This document shows positions 8,186-16,717 of a stretch of 64,000 nucleotides of DNA, in pieces. The DNA comes from an uncultured Eubacteriales bacterium (GTDB taxonomy: Bacteria > Bacillota > Clostridia > Oscillospirales > Acutalibacteraceae), in contig CAKUFK010000001.1 of assembly GCA_934647945.1 (NCBI GenBank), positions 124,001-188,000 of the forward strand. Reading direction: 5' to 3'. Every line of letters starts with the position of its first letter. Position 1 is the stretch's first letter. The notes beneath the pieces were generated by a model. The model was not told the DNA's origin. It did no database searches and worked only from the letters and a program-made list of their open reading frames with translations. The position numbers and the translations under genes are program-made.

Positions 8186-8350
8186 CCCTGTCCTCCCGAC
8201 ATGGATAGGACCGCCGCGTCTCCATGACAGAGGTGCCGAACCGGCGGCCGTGCCACGTTTTTTTGCGGGACAAGCGGCAGGCCCCGGACGCCACCGGAGA
8301 CTCGCGCACATCAATATGACAGGGCATCGGACACGGTGCCCTATTTTTTT
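8186..8350 (+). ncRNA. Candidate small structured RNA or attenuated leader
   Basis: About 160 nt between a consensus promoter and an intrinsic terminator, with no open reading frame carrying a ribosome site. CCCTGTC at 8186-8192 can pair with GACAGGG near 8317-8323. GTCTCC near 8218 can pair with GGAGAC near 8296. An inner GGCC-TGCC/GGCA-GGCC hairpin caps the fold. This gives an irregular rod somewhat like 6S RNA, but I find no diagnostic sequence. If transcription starts at the usual distance from TATAAT, part of the outer stem would be lost. Confidence 0.35.
8317..8350 (+). terminator. Intrinsic terminator upstream of comM
   Basis: AGGGCATC pairs with GGTGCCCT (one G-T pair) around a six-base loop and is followed by ATTTTTTT. 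It ends the transcript from 8183 or acts as an attenuator before comM. Confidence 0.8.
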
Positions 8351-8370
8351 AAGCAGAGGAGGTGCCGGAG

Positions 8371-9900
8371 GTGTTCGCCAGGATCAACAGCATGGGTCTG
8401 CTCGGCGTGGACGGCTTCATGGTGGATGTGGAGGCCGATCTTTCCCAGGGACTGCCGGGCTTCGACGTGGTAGGACTGCCCGGCGCCGCAGTCAAGGAAT
8501 CCCGGGACCGGGTCCGCGCCGCCATGAAAAATAGCGGCTTCGCCTATCCGGTCAGCCGCATCACGGTCAATCTGGCACCGGCGGATATCCGTAAGGAGGG
8601 GTCGGTGTACGACCTCCCTCTCCTGCTCGCCTTGCTCAGGGCCAGCGGCCAGCTGAATGCGCAGGTGGACGACAGCGCTTTCGTCGGGGAACTGTCCCTG
8701 ACCGGGGACGTCCGCGGTGTCCCCGGTGTGCTCCCCATGGTCATCGCCGCCCGGGATCATGGGCTGAAACGCGCCTTCATCCCGGCCGAAAACGCCGCCG
8801 AAGGAGCTGTCGTGGACGGCATCCGGGTCTATCCGGTGCCCACCCTGTCCGTCCTACTGGAGCATCTCACCGGCCTCGCCGCGATCCAGCCGCTCGAACC
8901 CGTTGAATTTCAGCCCGGGCAGGATCCCGGCACCCCCGATTTCGCCGATGTGATGGGGCAGGCGGCCGCCAGAAGGGCCCTGGAAATCGCGGCGGCAGGC
9001 TCCCACAATATCCTGCTCATCGGCCCGCCCGGCTCCGGCAAAAGCATGCTTGCCAAACGTCTGCCCTCCATCCTTCCCGACATGACCAGGCAGGAAGCCC
9101 TCGAGACCACCAAGCTCCATTCCGTGGCCGGCGCGCTGCCCGGCGGGGTGGGGCTCCTGCGCGCCCGGCCCTTCCGCGCTCCTCACCACAATATCTCCGC
9201 TCCGGGGCTGGCCGGAGGCGGCAGTATGCCTCATCCCGGTGAGGTCTCGCTGGCCCACAACGGCGTCCTGTTCCTGGACGAGCTGCCGGAATTCTCCCGT
9301 CAGGCGATGGAATGCCTGCGCCAGCCGCTGGAGGATCACAAGGTGACCATCTCCCGGGTCAGCGCCTCTCTCTCCTATCCCTGCTCCTTTATGATGGTTG
9401 CGGCCATGAATCCCTGCCCCTGTGGGTATTTCGGGCACCCCACCCGGCCCTGCACCTGCTCCGCGGCGGCGGCGCAGCGGTATCTCGCACGGGTGTCGGG
9501 GCCCCTGCTCGACCGGATCGATCTGCACATCGAGGTGCCGCCGGTGGAATTCGAGCAGCTCGCCTCCAAAACGCCCGGGGAGAGCTCCGCCTCCATACGG
9601 CAGCGTGTCAATCAGGCCAGGGCCGTGCAGCAGGAACGCTTTGCCGGAACCTCCCTGCTCTGCAATTCCCAGATCCCCGCCCATCTGCTCAAAGCCCTCT
9701 GCCCTCTCACCGGCGACGCACAGAAGCTCCTCAAAAATGCCTTCGACCTCATGGGGTTGTCGGCCCGGGCCTATGACCGCCTGCTCAAGGTCTCCCGCAC
9801 CATCGCCGACCTGGCGGGCGAGGAGGTCATCGGCAGCGCCCACGTGGCCGAGGCTGTCCAGTACCGCAGCCTCGACCGGAAATATTGGCAGGCACGATAG
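8371..9900 (+). CDS. comM: YifB/ComM-family Mg-chelatase-like AAA+ ATPase
   Basis: A 509-residue protein of the ComM family, homologous to the hexameric helicase that extends heteroduplex during natural transformation. The N-terminal Lon-like fold (LPGFDVVGLPGAAVKESRDR) is followed by Walker A GPPGSGKSM, Walker B VLFLDELPEF, a Cys cluster (NPCPCGYFGH...CTCS) and the C-terminal Mg_chelatase_C region (YDRLLKVSRTIADLA). The start is taken as GTG at 8371 because AGGAGG lies eight bases upstream; an in-frame GTG at 8362 overlaps that site. It lies downstream of the terminator at 8350, so its expression depends on readthrough or a closer promoter that I do not see. No other competence gene is in the window. 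Confidence 0.9.
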   Translation: MFARINSMGLLGVDGFMVDVEADLSQGLPGFDVVGLPGAAVKESRDRVRAAMKNSGFAYPVSRITVNLAPADIRKEGSVYDLPLLLALLRASGQLNAQVDDSAFVGELSLTGDVRGVPGVLPMVIAARDHGLKRAFIPAENAAEGAVVDGIRVYPVPTLSVLLEHLTGLAAIQPLEPVEFQPGQDPGTPDFADVMGQAAARRALEIAAAGSHNILLIGPPGSGKSMLAKRLPSILPDMTRQEALETTKLHSVAGALPGGVGLLRARPFRAPHHNISAPGLAGGGSMPHPGEVSLAHNGVLFLDELPEFSRQAMECLRQPLEDHKVTISRVSASLSYPCSFMMVAAMNPCPCGYFGHPTRPCTCSAAAAQRYLARVSGPLLDRIDLHIEVPPVEFEQLASKTPGESSASIRQRVNQARAVQQERFAGTSLLCNSQIPAHLLKALCPLTGDAQKLLKNAFDLMGLSARAYDRLLKVSRTIADLAGEEVIGSAHVAEAVQYRSLDRKYWQAR

Positions 9901-10102
9901 ACCGTCCTCCGGTGGCCCTGTCCCTGGGAATCGGAAGGCCCCGGAAAGCAGCCGCTCCCCCGGCTCGTATCCTTGCCACGATATATCGGTGACGAGCTTG
10001 GAGGGCCGGACGTTATGGCCAGGATATCCGGCCGCCTTTTCGAATGCTCCGTCTTGACAGAACCGGAAATGGGTCGGTCCGATACGATCAGAAGGATACG
10101 AA

Positions 10103-10134
10103 AAACCGCCCTCTCCCAATGGAGAGGGCGGTTT
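10103..10134 (-). terminator. Terminator of the uracil/xanthine permease gene
   Basis: A perfect 14-bp stem around CAAT; on the minus strand it is followed by a T-run. Confidence 0.85.
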
Positions 10135-10154
10135 GCCGATATCCGATGCCGGGT

Positions 10155-11546
10155 TTATTCTTCCCGTTCGTCGTCCTCCTGGACGGTAGGGGCCACCAGG
10201 CCCGGCCCCTCCGTCCGGGGGACAGGCAGGATCAAATTGAGCAGGATACCCGCCAGGATACCCAGGCCGATGCCGCTGATGGTAAAGGCCGGCCCGCCGA
10301 TCACCGCGCCGCCGATGGCCAGCACCAGCATGACGGCCGCGATGCAGAGGTTGCGGTTTTTGGTGAAGTCCACCTTGTTTTCCACCAGGGTCCGCAGGCC
10401 GACGGAGGAAATCATACCGTACAGCACGATGCAGGCGCCGCCCAGCACACAGGTGGGGACAGCCTCGATCACCCCGATGGCCTTGCCGAGGAAGGAAACC
10501 GCAATGGCGATCAGGGCCGCCAGCCGCAGAGAGGCAGGATTGTAGTTGCCGGTAGCGGCCAGGACGGCGGTGTTTTCCGAATAGGTGGTGTTGGCGGGGC
10601 CGCCTATGCAGCCAGCCGCGATGGTGGCGAGACCATCTCCCAGCATCGTGCGGTGGAGCCCGGGATTTTTCGTGAAGTCCTTGCCCACAACCGAGCCGTT
10701 CGCGTACACATCGCCCACATGCTCCACACAGGTGACGATCGCGATGGGGGCGATCATGCCGATGGCCCGGAGATCAAACTTCGGCAGAACGAAACCCGGC
10801 AGATCCAGCCATTTGGCCTCCGCCATGCCGGAGAAATCCATCATGGCTGCCGGCGCCAATCCGGTTTTGGTCAGGATCAAGGTCAGGATATATCCCGAAG
10901 CCAGGGCGATGACGATGGAGGACATTTTCACCATGCCCTTCCCATAGCTGGACAGGATAATCGCCAGCAGGCAGACGAAAATTGCGATGCCCCAGCTCCA
11001 ATAATACTGGGCCGAAAACAGCTCCACCCCATTGCCCTGGATATTGTTGATGGCGGCGCTGGCCAGATTGAGTCCGATGATCGCGATACCGACACCCCGT
11101 ACCACCGGAGGAAACAGCTTGTCCATAAACCGGCTGCCGAACAGCTTGATAAGCAAGGCCAGAACGACATAGATGCCGCCCGCCACGATGATACCGCCCA
11201 AGGCATACGGGATGCTCTCCGCCTCGGTTCCAAACATGGGCGTCATGTTCATCGTGGGATCGTCGTTGCCGATCACCGCCTGCAGCGCGGCAATAAAGGC
11301 AAAGGAGCTGCCCAGGAAGGTGGGCATCCGGCCCTTGGTACACAGATGGAAGATCAGGGTGCCGACGCCCGCTGCAAACAGTGCCACACTCACGTCCAGG
11401 CCTGTCAGGATGGGGACCAGGATGGTGGCGCAGGACATGGCGAAGGCATGCTGGAGCCCCAGCAGCGTCATCTTCCCGGCGCCGAGCTTCGGATACTCCT
11501 TGCTGGCGGGGAAGAGCAGCTGATTGAGCTTGGAAAAGACGTTCAT
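10155..11546 (-). CDS. Nucleobase:cation symporter-2 (uracil/xanthine permease)
   Basis: A 463-residue integral membrane protein of the NCS2 family with about 12-14 predicted helices. Family features are visible: GLQHAFAMSCATILVPILTGLD near the N-terminus, a conserved FLGSSFAF and the ...TCVEHVGDVYANG signature. It would import uracil or xanthine with protons. The substrate cannot be decided from sequence alone, as UraA and PbuX/PurP types overlap. GGAGG stands nine bases before the ATG. It is a single-gene unit with its own promoter (11610-11638) and terminator. Confidence 0.88.
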   Translation of the reverse strand: MNVFSKLNQLLFPASKEYPKLGAGKMTLLGLQHAFAMSCATILVPILTGLDVSVALFAAGVGTLIFHLCTKGRMPTFLGSSFAFIAALQAVIGNDDPTMNMTPMFGTEAESIPYALGGIIVAGGIYVVLALLIKLFGSRFMDKLFPPVVRGVGIAIIGLNLASAAINNIQGNGVELFSAQYYWSWGIAIFVCLLAIILSSYGKGMVKMSSIVIALASGYILTLILTKTGLAPAAMMDFSGMAEAKWLDLPGFVLPKFDLRAIGMIAPIAIVTCVEHVGDVYANGSVVGKDFTKNPGLHRTMLGDGLATIAAGCIGGPANTTYSENTAVLAATGNYNPASLRLAALIAIAVSFLGKAIGVIEAVPTCVLGGACIVLYGMISSVGLRTLVENKVDFTKNRNLCIAAVMLVLAIGGAVIGGPAFTISGIGLGILAGILLNLILPVPRTEGPGLVAPTVQEDDEREE

Positions 11547-11609
11547 TCCACTTCCTCCTCATTCTTCTGCCGCGGCACAGAGCACACGGTGCACGCAGCT
11601 ATCTATAAA

Positions 11610-11638
11610 AATCTACCGGTTTTCCCGCCATATGTCAA
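11610..11638 (-). promoter_or_regulatory. Sigma-A promoter of the nucleobase permease
   Basis: TTGACA and TAGATT with a 17-bp spacer on the minus strand, about 64 bp upstream of the start. No PurR, PyrR or riboswitch pattern was recognised in the leader. Confidence 0.75.
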
Positions 11639-11765
11639 GATAAAAAACGACATTTTCCCCTAAAAAAACGTCTCTAGCCGGCAAAAAAAGATTGTCGAGT
11701 TTCGCCCTATCTTTTTTTCGGTTTTTGTGGTAAAGTAGAGATGAGTTTTCATTCCGGAGGAAACT

Positions 11766-12356
11766 ATGATACACGACGCGTTTTCGGCGGGAGTGGAGCC
11801 GGGCGGGCTCTATTCCAGCAAAGACATCAAAATACTGATTTGCTATATGCTCGCCGGGGCCGGAGAACCCATGCCCCGACAGGCTGTGCTGGACGTCATC
11901 GCCGGAAACGGCATGGCGAACTTTTTTGAGGCGAGCGCCGCTATAGACGAGCTTCTCCGGGTCGGGAGCCTCGCTGAACTTCCCGGCGAGCGCCTGACCG
12001 TTTCCCAGACCGGGGCGGAGGCGGCGGCGACCCTTTCGCGTTCCATCCCCTATACCCTGCGGGACAGGTCTGTCAAGGCATCCCTGCAGCTTCTGGCCCG
12101 GATCCGCCGGGAGCAGGAAAATACAGTGGAAATGGAAAAAAACGGTCTCGGCTGTCAGGTCACCTGCCGCATCGGGGATGAGAAAGCCCCGCTGATGACC
12201 TTGAAGCTCAGTGTGGCAGACGACCTGCAAGCCAAACTGATCCGGGAACACTTCCTCGACCAGCCCGAGCTGCTATACCGCAGCGTTTTGGCCGTTCTCA
12301 CCGGGGACGCGGGCATGCGGCGGTCCGATACCCAGATCGTCATCGATTTGAAGTGA
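11766..12356 (+). CDS. DUF4364 family protein
   Basis: A 196-residue soluble protein that I place in DUF4364, a clostridial family with a winged-helix-like N-terminus (YSSKDIKILICYML, here preceded by a short leader) and an alpha/beta C-terminal half. Its function is not established; a DNA-binding or regulatory role is plausible. CGGAGG lies just before the ATG. An extended -10 (TGGTAAAGT, about 11728-11736) precedes it, and the strong terminator at 12356-12387 follows directly, so it is monocistronic. Confidence 0.75.
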   Translation: MIHDAFSAGVEPGGLYSSKDIKILICYMLAGAGEPMPRQAVLDVIAGNGMANFFEASAAIDELLRVGSLAELPGERLTVSQTGAEAAATLSRSIPYTLRDRSVKASLQLLARIRREQENTVEMEKNGLGCQVTCRIGDEKAPLMTLKLSVADDLQAKLIREHFLDQPELLYRSVLAVLTGDAGMRRSDTQIVIDLK

Positions 12357-12387
12357 CAAACGAGGAGGGAATTCCCTCCTCGTTTGT
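12356..12387 (+). terminator. Terminator after the DUF4364 gene
   Basis: A 15-bp palindrome (arms ACAAACGAGGAGGGA) overlapping the stop codon, followed by ATTTCC. Confidence 0.8.
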
Positions 12388-12742
12388 ATTTCCATCAAGC
12401 GGAGATGGATGCTGTATTGAAATATCACGCTATTCAACAGGATTCATAAGTTTAAAAACCGGTACAATGCCGATTTTCTTAAAGAGAAAAATCTGCCGGG
12501 CGACGCATCAAGGCGATGGCCCATATCCGTGAAACGGGAATTTGTGGTTGCCGCATCCATCTTTCCCTCAAGCCCGAAAACCATATTTTCGGCTTTGGAG
12601 CATCCATTATACGCATTCGGGGCAGCCCTTCTCCATCATAATCAGGAGGATCCGAACGCCATCGCATTCGGCACGAGGAATACCATCACAAAGGGGACCG
12701 GCCATTGGGCCGTGGATACCACCATTCTCCACAAATATGGAA
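12388..12742. other. Intergenic region with no recognised gene
   Basis: About 350 bp of mixed composition between the DUF4364 terminator and the terminator of the small Cys-rich gene. Short frames on both strands lack ribosome sites and resemble nothing I recognise. It may be decayed coding sequence. Confidence 0.4.
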
Positions 12743-12769
12743 ACCGGGGCTGCCGATGGCAGCCCCGGT
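12743..12769 (-). terminator. Terminator of the small Cys-rich gene
   Basis: A perfect 12-bp GC-rich stem with a three-base loop; the minus-strand side continues with TTTCCATATTT. It starts 22 bp beyond the stop codon. Confidence 0.7.
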
Positions 12770-12790
12770 CGGGTTATTCAGCAGCCGCCG

Positions 12791-13072
12791 TCAGCGGCAA
12801 CCACAGCCGCGGCGGTTTCCGCCGCAGGAACGGTCGGCGTAAGCCTGCTTGAACGCCTCCACAGCCTCACAGCTAACGGAGGGGGCCACGGCCCGATCGG
12901 TCTCCGCGCAATTGCAGCAGCAACAGCTGCAGCAGCAATCGCCGGCCGGCTCCGTCATCCGGATCACGTTCGTCCGGGGTTCAAAGCGGCAGCGGGAACA
13001 CCCGCATCCGTTCTCGACCGAACGTCTGCCGGCCGCCGCCAGCGCCGCCACGCCCAGTACTGCACAACACAT
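12791..13072 (-). CDS. Small Cys-rich protein (17 cysteines), probable spore-coat component
   Basis: A 93-residue protein with 17 cysteines, including the run CCCSCCCCNC, a short hydrophobic N-terminal stretch (AVLGVAALAAAG) and a C-terminal GCGCR. The start at 13072 is supported by a perfect AGGAGG eight bases upstream. A sigma-K-like promoter precedes it (CATA at 13099-13102, AC 17 bp further) and a terminator follows. I do not recognise the family. The same CCC-rich style appears in the 269-residue protein at 48.4 kb, whose promoter signature is similar, so disulfide cross-linking of a spore coat or exosporium is the favoured inference. Metal binding is an alternative. Confidence 0.6.
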   Translation of the reverse strand: MCCAVLGVAALAAAGRRSVENGCGCSRCRFEPRTNVIRMTEPAGDCCCSCCCCNCAETDRAVAPSVSCEAVEAFKQAYADRSCGGNRRGCGCR

Positions 13073-13098
13073 ACAAATCACCTCCTGTTAGTACAAGC

Positions 13099-13121
13099 TA
13101 TGCACACAGGAGGCGATCGGT
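13099..13121 (-). promoter_or_regulatory. Putative sigma-K-type promoter of the small Cys-rich gene
   Basis: On the minus strand AC, 17 nt, then CATAGCTTGTA, ending about 12 bases before AGGAGG. It resembles the sites at 38-65 and 48318-48345. Confidence 0.35.
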
Positions 13122-13149
13122 GACGGAAGGACAGGCCCCCATCCACTAT

Positions 13150-13821
13150 TCAGAAAAGCTCCAGACAGCGGAGCAGGCCAGCCGGCTCATACAGCAGGAC
13201 ATCCGCCCCGGCACGGGCCAGCTCTTCTTCCCCGCGGAATCCCCACACCGCGCCGGCACAGGGTATGCCGGCGTTGTGGGCGGTATGGACATCCACATCC
13301 GAGTCCCCGACATAGATCGCCGTCTCCGGACCCGCCCCCACCGCTTCCAGCGTCTCAAGAAGGGCGGCCGGATCCGGTTTGTGCCGCCGGCCCGCCCGGC
13401 CTCCGCAGATCGCGGCGAAAGGCCGCTCCGGGAAAACGTGTTCCAGGATCTTGACAGCCTGTTCCTCCGGCTTGTTGGTTACCACGACGAGGCGGCACCT
13501 TTGAGCGGACAGGACGGCCAGCAGCTCCGGAATGCCCGGATAGGGCTTGGTGCGGGCCTGGCAGTCCCGATCGTATATACGCAGAAAATCGGTGAGGAGC
13601 CGGCCGATCAGGGCCGGATCCGCCGTCCCCGCCGCCCTCTCGATCAGACGCCGGGCGCCGTTGCCGACAAAATGCCGGTATTCCTCTAAAGAATGGAGCG
13701 GTAAACCATCAGGACGGCCCAGGCCGGCGTCACGGAGCACAGCCTCCGTTGCGTGAGCCAGATCCGCCAGGGTGTCCAGCAGGGTGCCGTCCAGATCGAA
13801 CGCCACGGTATCCCGTTTCAT
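13150..13821 (-). CDS. HAD-superfamily phosphatase (phosphoglycolate phosphatase-like)
   Basis: A 223-residue cytoplasmic HAD hydrolase. Motif I is FDLDGTLLDT (about 8-17), motif II is VVVTNKPEE, and the motif III/IV region contains KPDP and GDSDVDV. An alpha-helical cap lies between motifs I and II. The best family match is Gph-type phosphoglycolate phosphatase, but substrate range in this family is broad. It follows the aldose-epimerase gene on the same strand with 26 bp between them and is probably co-transcribed with it. Confidence 0.85.
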   Translation of the reverse strand: MKRDTVAFDLDGTLLDTLADLAHATEAVLRDAGLGRPDGLPLHSLEEYRHFVGNGARRLIERAAGTADPALIGRLLTDFLRIYDRDCQARTKPYPGIPELLAVLSAQRCRLVVVTNKPEEQAVKILEHVFPERPFAAICGGRAGRRHKPDPAALLETLEAVGAGPETAIYVGDSDVDVHTAHNAGIPCAGAVWGFRGEEELARAGADVLLYEPAGLLRCLELF

Positions 13822-13847
13822 CAGAAAAAGCCCCTTTTCCAGGCGGT

Positions 13848-14735
13848 TCAGAGCATGGTCATGGTGAAGTGCACCGTATAGGTCTCACCGGGAGCGAGAA
13901 GCCGCATCCCCTGCTTGTGCTCGAAAACGTCGTCTTCCGTAACCTGAGTGCCGGTACCGGTCCAGGGCTCCAGACAGAGGAACGGCGCGTCCTTGACGAC
14001 CGGGGTCCACAGGGCGAAGAAATCCATGCCCGGAAAATCCATCCGCACCCCGCGTCCGGATTTTTCCGATACCAGCCGGACACTCCGTGACCGCAGACCG
14101 TCCATCACCAGCGCCTCTCCCCGGAAAAGGACATGGTTGAGATGGAGGATCCGGGAGTCCGTCACCAGACGGTTGCGGGCGGTATTGACGATCAGCGCGG
14201 TGGGCAGCTCCACCTGGGGACAATCAATTGTCTCCGGCTGCTCGAATTCGATATGGTAATCCTCGAACGCCTCCCCCGGCACCAGCGGCACCCGGAAAGC
14301 CGGGTGCCCGCCGACCGTAAAGGGCATGGGATCCCCGCCCGTGTTCTCCACGATGTAGGTCGTGGTCAGCGCGGGTCCATCCAGCGAATGCCGGACGCGG
14401 AAAACGAAATCATAGGGATATCCCAGGCGGCTCTCCTCGGTGGAAGACAGGCGATAGGTCACCGCCGTATCCGCGGCCGTTTCGGTTTCATAAGGCGTCT
14501 TGCGGGCCAGGCCATGCTGCGGCAGGCGGACCTCCCCTTTGGAACAGGAGGCCCGGCCGCCCCGCAGGGAGCCGACGAAGGGAAACAGATGGGGTGACCG
14601 GCCGCCCCAGTAGGCCGGATCGCCGTTCCACAGATATTCGACGCCGTCGGCGCCGGTGACGGACTGGAGTTCCGCCCCGAACGAAGATGCCGTCACGGTC
14701 AGCTGTTCGTTTTTCAGGGTATGCAGTTCCGGCAT
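13848..14735 (-). CDS. Aldose 1-epimerase family protein (LacX-like)
   Basis: A 295-residue protein of the galactose mutarotase superfamily. Visible features are the N-terminal beta-rich segment (LTVTASSFGAELQSV, EYLWNGDPAYW), FPFVGSL, and the active-site region GGHPAFRVPL with His. It would interconvert alpha and beta anomers of a sugar; its substrate is unknown. The start has AAAGGGGG upstream. It lies only 13 bp behind potD, so it may be transcribed with the polyamine importer, although no functional link is apparent. Confidence 0.82.
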   Translation of the reverse strand: MPELHTLKNEQLTVTASSFGAELQSVTGADGVEYLWNGDPAYWGGRSPHLFPFVGSLRGGRASCSKGEVRLPQHGLARKTPYETETAADTAVTYRLSSTEESRLGYPYDFVFRVRHSLDGPALTTTYIVENTGGDPMPFTVGGHPAFRVPLVPGEAFEDYHIEFEQPETIDCPQVELPTALIVNTARNRLVTDSRILHLNHVLFRGEALVMDGLRSRSVRLVSEKSGRGVRMDFPGMDFFALWTPVVKDAPFLCLEPWTGTGTQVTEDDVFEHKQGMRLLAPGETYTVHFTMTML

Positions 14736-14748
14736 GATGCCGCCCCCT

Positions 14749-15843
14749 TTATTTTTTCAATTTCAGCCACAGGTCATCCATCAACCGGTTGGTGTCGTCC
14801 GGCAGGGTTTCGAAAACCTCGGCCTTCTCCAGCACACTGTCGGGAGGATAGAAGTTCGGGTTCTCCCCCACTTCCGGGTCGAGCTGGGCACGCGCCTCGG
14901 TCTGGGGGGTGGAATAGCCGATATACTCGGCATTGGCCTTGGCCACATCGGTGCGGCAGAGGAAGTTGATATAGGCCTCCGCCTCCGCCTTGTGCTGGCT
15001 GCCCTTGAGGATACACATGGCGTCCACGAACAGATTGGTTCCGCCCTCCGGCACGAAGAAGTCGATGTCGGTGTTGCCTTCCTCCGGATCCATCATGATT
15101 TTGCCGTCGCCCGCATAGTAGGGAGCGATCCAGCCTTCTTCATTGATCATCTTATCGTAAACCTGATCCATGACGTACTGGTTGAGCAGGGGCTTCTGTC
15201 TCAGGAGCTCGTCATAGGCGGCCTGCCATTCGGCCTCCACGGTGGTGTTCATAGAATAGCCGAGCTTCTTGAGCGCGATGCCGAAGGCGTCCCGCTGGTT
15301 GTCGAACATGAAGATCTTGCCCTTGTACTTGTCGCACCACAGCAGATCCCAGCCCAGAGCCAGATCGGCGGCATCCACCTTTTTGGTGTTATAGAAAATC
15401 CCCACCGTCCCCCAGGTATAGGGAACGGAATACTCATTGGTGGGGTCATAGTTGGGATTTTTCAAAGTAGAATCGATATATTGGAAATTGGGGACGTTCT
15501 CGAAATTTATCTTCTCGAGCATGCCTTCCTTGCGCATCTTCCCCACCATGTAATCGGAGGGGAACACGACATCATACTCCGCGGCGCCCGAGCTGATGAC
15601 CGCATACATGCTCTCATTGTCGGTAAAATTCTTATAATTGACCTTGATGCCGGTTTCAAAGGTGAACCGGTCGTTGACCTTGTAATCCTCGTCGTCGATG
15701 TATTCCCCCCAGTTAAAGACGTTGAGGGTCACCCCGGTCAGAGGGGCCGCCGATTCGCCCTCGCCGCCGGCGGGGGAACCGCCGCAGCCCGCAGCGAACA
15801 TGGCCAGTGAGGCCGCCAGAACCAAACACGCGATTTTTTTCAA
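14749..15843 (-). CDS. potD: Spermidine/putrescine-binding lipoprotein
   Basis: A 364-residue extracytoplasmic binding protein. The lipoprotein signal MKKIACLVLAASLAMFAAGC ends in a lipobox with the acylated Cys20. The mature part shows the PotD/PotF fold, with VFNWGEYID near the start, VVFPSDYMV, and PYTWGTVGIFYNTKKV. The aromatic and acidic residues suit polyamine binding. It is the fourth gene of potABCD and lies 70 bp behind potC. Confidence 0.9.
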   Translation of the reverse strand: MKKIACLVLAASLAMFAAGCGGSPAGGEGESAAPLTGVTLNVFNWGEYIDDEDYKVNDRFTFETGIKVNYKNFTDNESMYAVISSGAAEYDVVFPSDYMVGKMRKEGMLEKINFENVPNFQYIDSTLKNPNYDPTNEYSVPYTWGTVGIFYNTKKVDAADLALGWDLLWCDKYKGKIFMFDNQRDAFGIALKKLGYSMNTTVEAEWQAAYDELLRQKPLLNQYVMDQVYDKMINEEGWIAPYYAGDGKIMMDPEEGNTDIDFFVPEGGTNLFVDAMCILKGSQHKAEAEAYINFLCRTDVAKANAEYIGYSTPQTEARAQLDPEVGENPNFYPPDSVLEKAEVFETLPDDTNRLMDDLWLKLKK

Positions 15844-15913
15844 CTACCTATCTCCCTTACTGTAATATAGTCGATACAAGCCGGACAGGGCCGGCGTGGA
15901 TCCAAATAAACCG

Positions 15914-16717
15914 TCACCGGGCGGGACGGGCTTTGGGCTGCCCCCGGATCTGCGCGACGTTGACCAGGATCAGAAGCAGCAGAATCGCCCCGAACATCAA
16001 GGTGGACAGGGCATTGATCTCCGGGGTCACCCGACGCTTGACCATGGCATAAATGGTCACCGACAGGTTCTGCGCCTGGGAGCCCGAGGTGAAAAGGCTG
16101 ATGACGAAATCGTCGAGGGACATGGTGAATGCCATCAGGGCGCCGGTGACCACGCCGGGCAGGATCTGGGGCATCACCACCCGCAGGAAGGCCGGAAACG
16201 GGTGGCATCCCAGATCCAGCGCCGCCTCGTATAAATGCCGGTCTGTCTGCCGCAGCTTGGGCATGACCTGGAGTACCACGTATGGGATACAGAAAGTGAT
16301 ATGGGATATCAGGAGAGCCGCCACCCCGGTTCCGATAAGCCCCCCCGTCACCCGGCCCAGGAACACGAACAGCAGCATCAGGGAAATACCGGTAACGATC
16401 TCGGGATTGACCATCGGAATGTTGTTCACCGCCATGAACGCCCGGCGGAGCCGGCTGTTCATCCCGTTGATCCCCACCGCCGCTGCGGTACCGATCAGGG
16501 TAGCGGCGAGGGCCGATACCAGGGCTACCCAGACGGTCAGCCACAGGGCGGAGAGAAGCTGGGTATCCTGAAAGAGGGTTTCATACCAGCGGGTGGAAAA
16601 GCCCGCCCAGGTCGTCCGGCTGCGGGAGGAATTGAAGGAAAAGACGATCAGGACCACAATGGGAGCATAAAGGAAGAGGAAAATCAAGGCGTTGTAGATG
16701 CGGGACAGGGTTTTCAC
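15914..16717 (-). CDS. potC: Polyamine ABC transporter permease
   Basis: A 267-residue membrane protein with six predicted helices. The EAA-type coupling loop (YEAALDLGCHPFPAFLRVVMPQ) contacts the PotA ATPase. It starts in the same four-base overlap (ATGA) as the end of potB. Order and similarity to PotC-type permeases support the assignment. Confidence 0.9.
   Translation of the reverse strand: MKTLSRIYNALIFLFLYAPIVVLIVFSFNSSRSRTTWAGFSTRWYETLFQDTQLLSALWLTVWVALVSALAATLIGTAAAVGINGMNSRLRRAFMAVNNIPMVNPEIVTGISLMLLFVFLGRVTGGLIGTGVAALLISHITFCIPYVVLQVMPKLRQTDRHLYEAALDLGCHPFPAFLRVVMPQILPGVVTGALMAFTMSLDDFVISLFTSGSQAQNLSVTIYAMVKRRVTPEINALSTLMFGAILLLLILVNVAQIRGQPKARPAR

Noticed and set aside
8186..8230. 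Resemblance of GGACCGCCGCG to a T-box motif
   Set aside because: The conserved TGGNACCGCG core is not matched, no specifier loop is visible, and comM is not a tRNA-linked gene.
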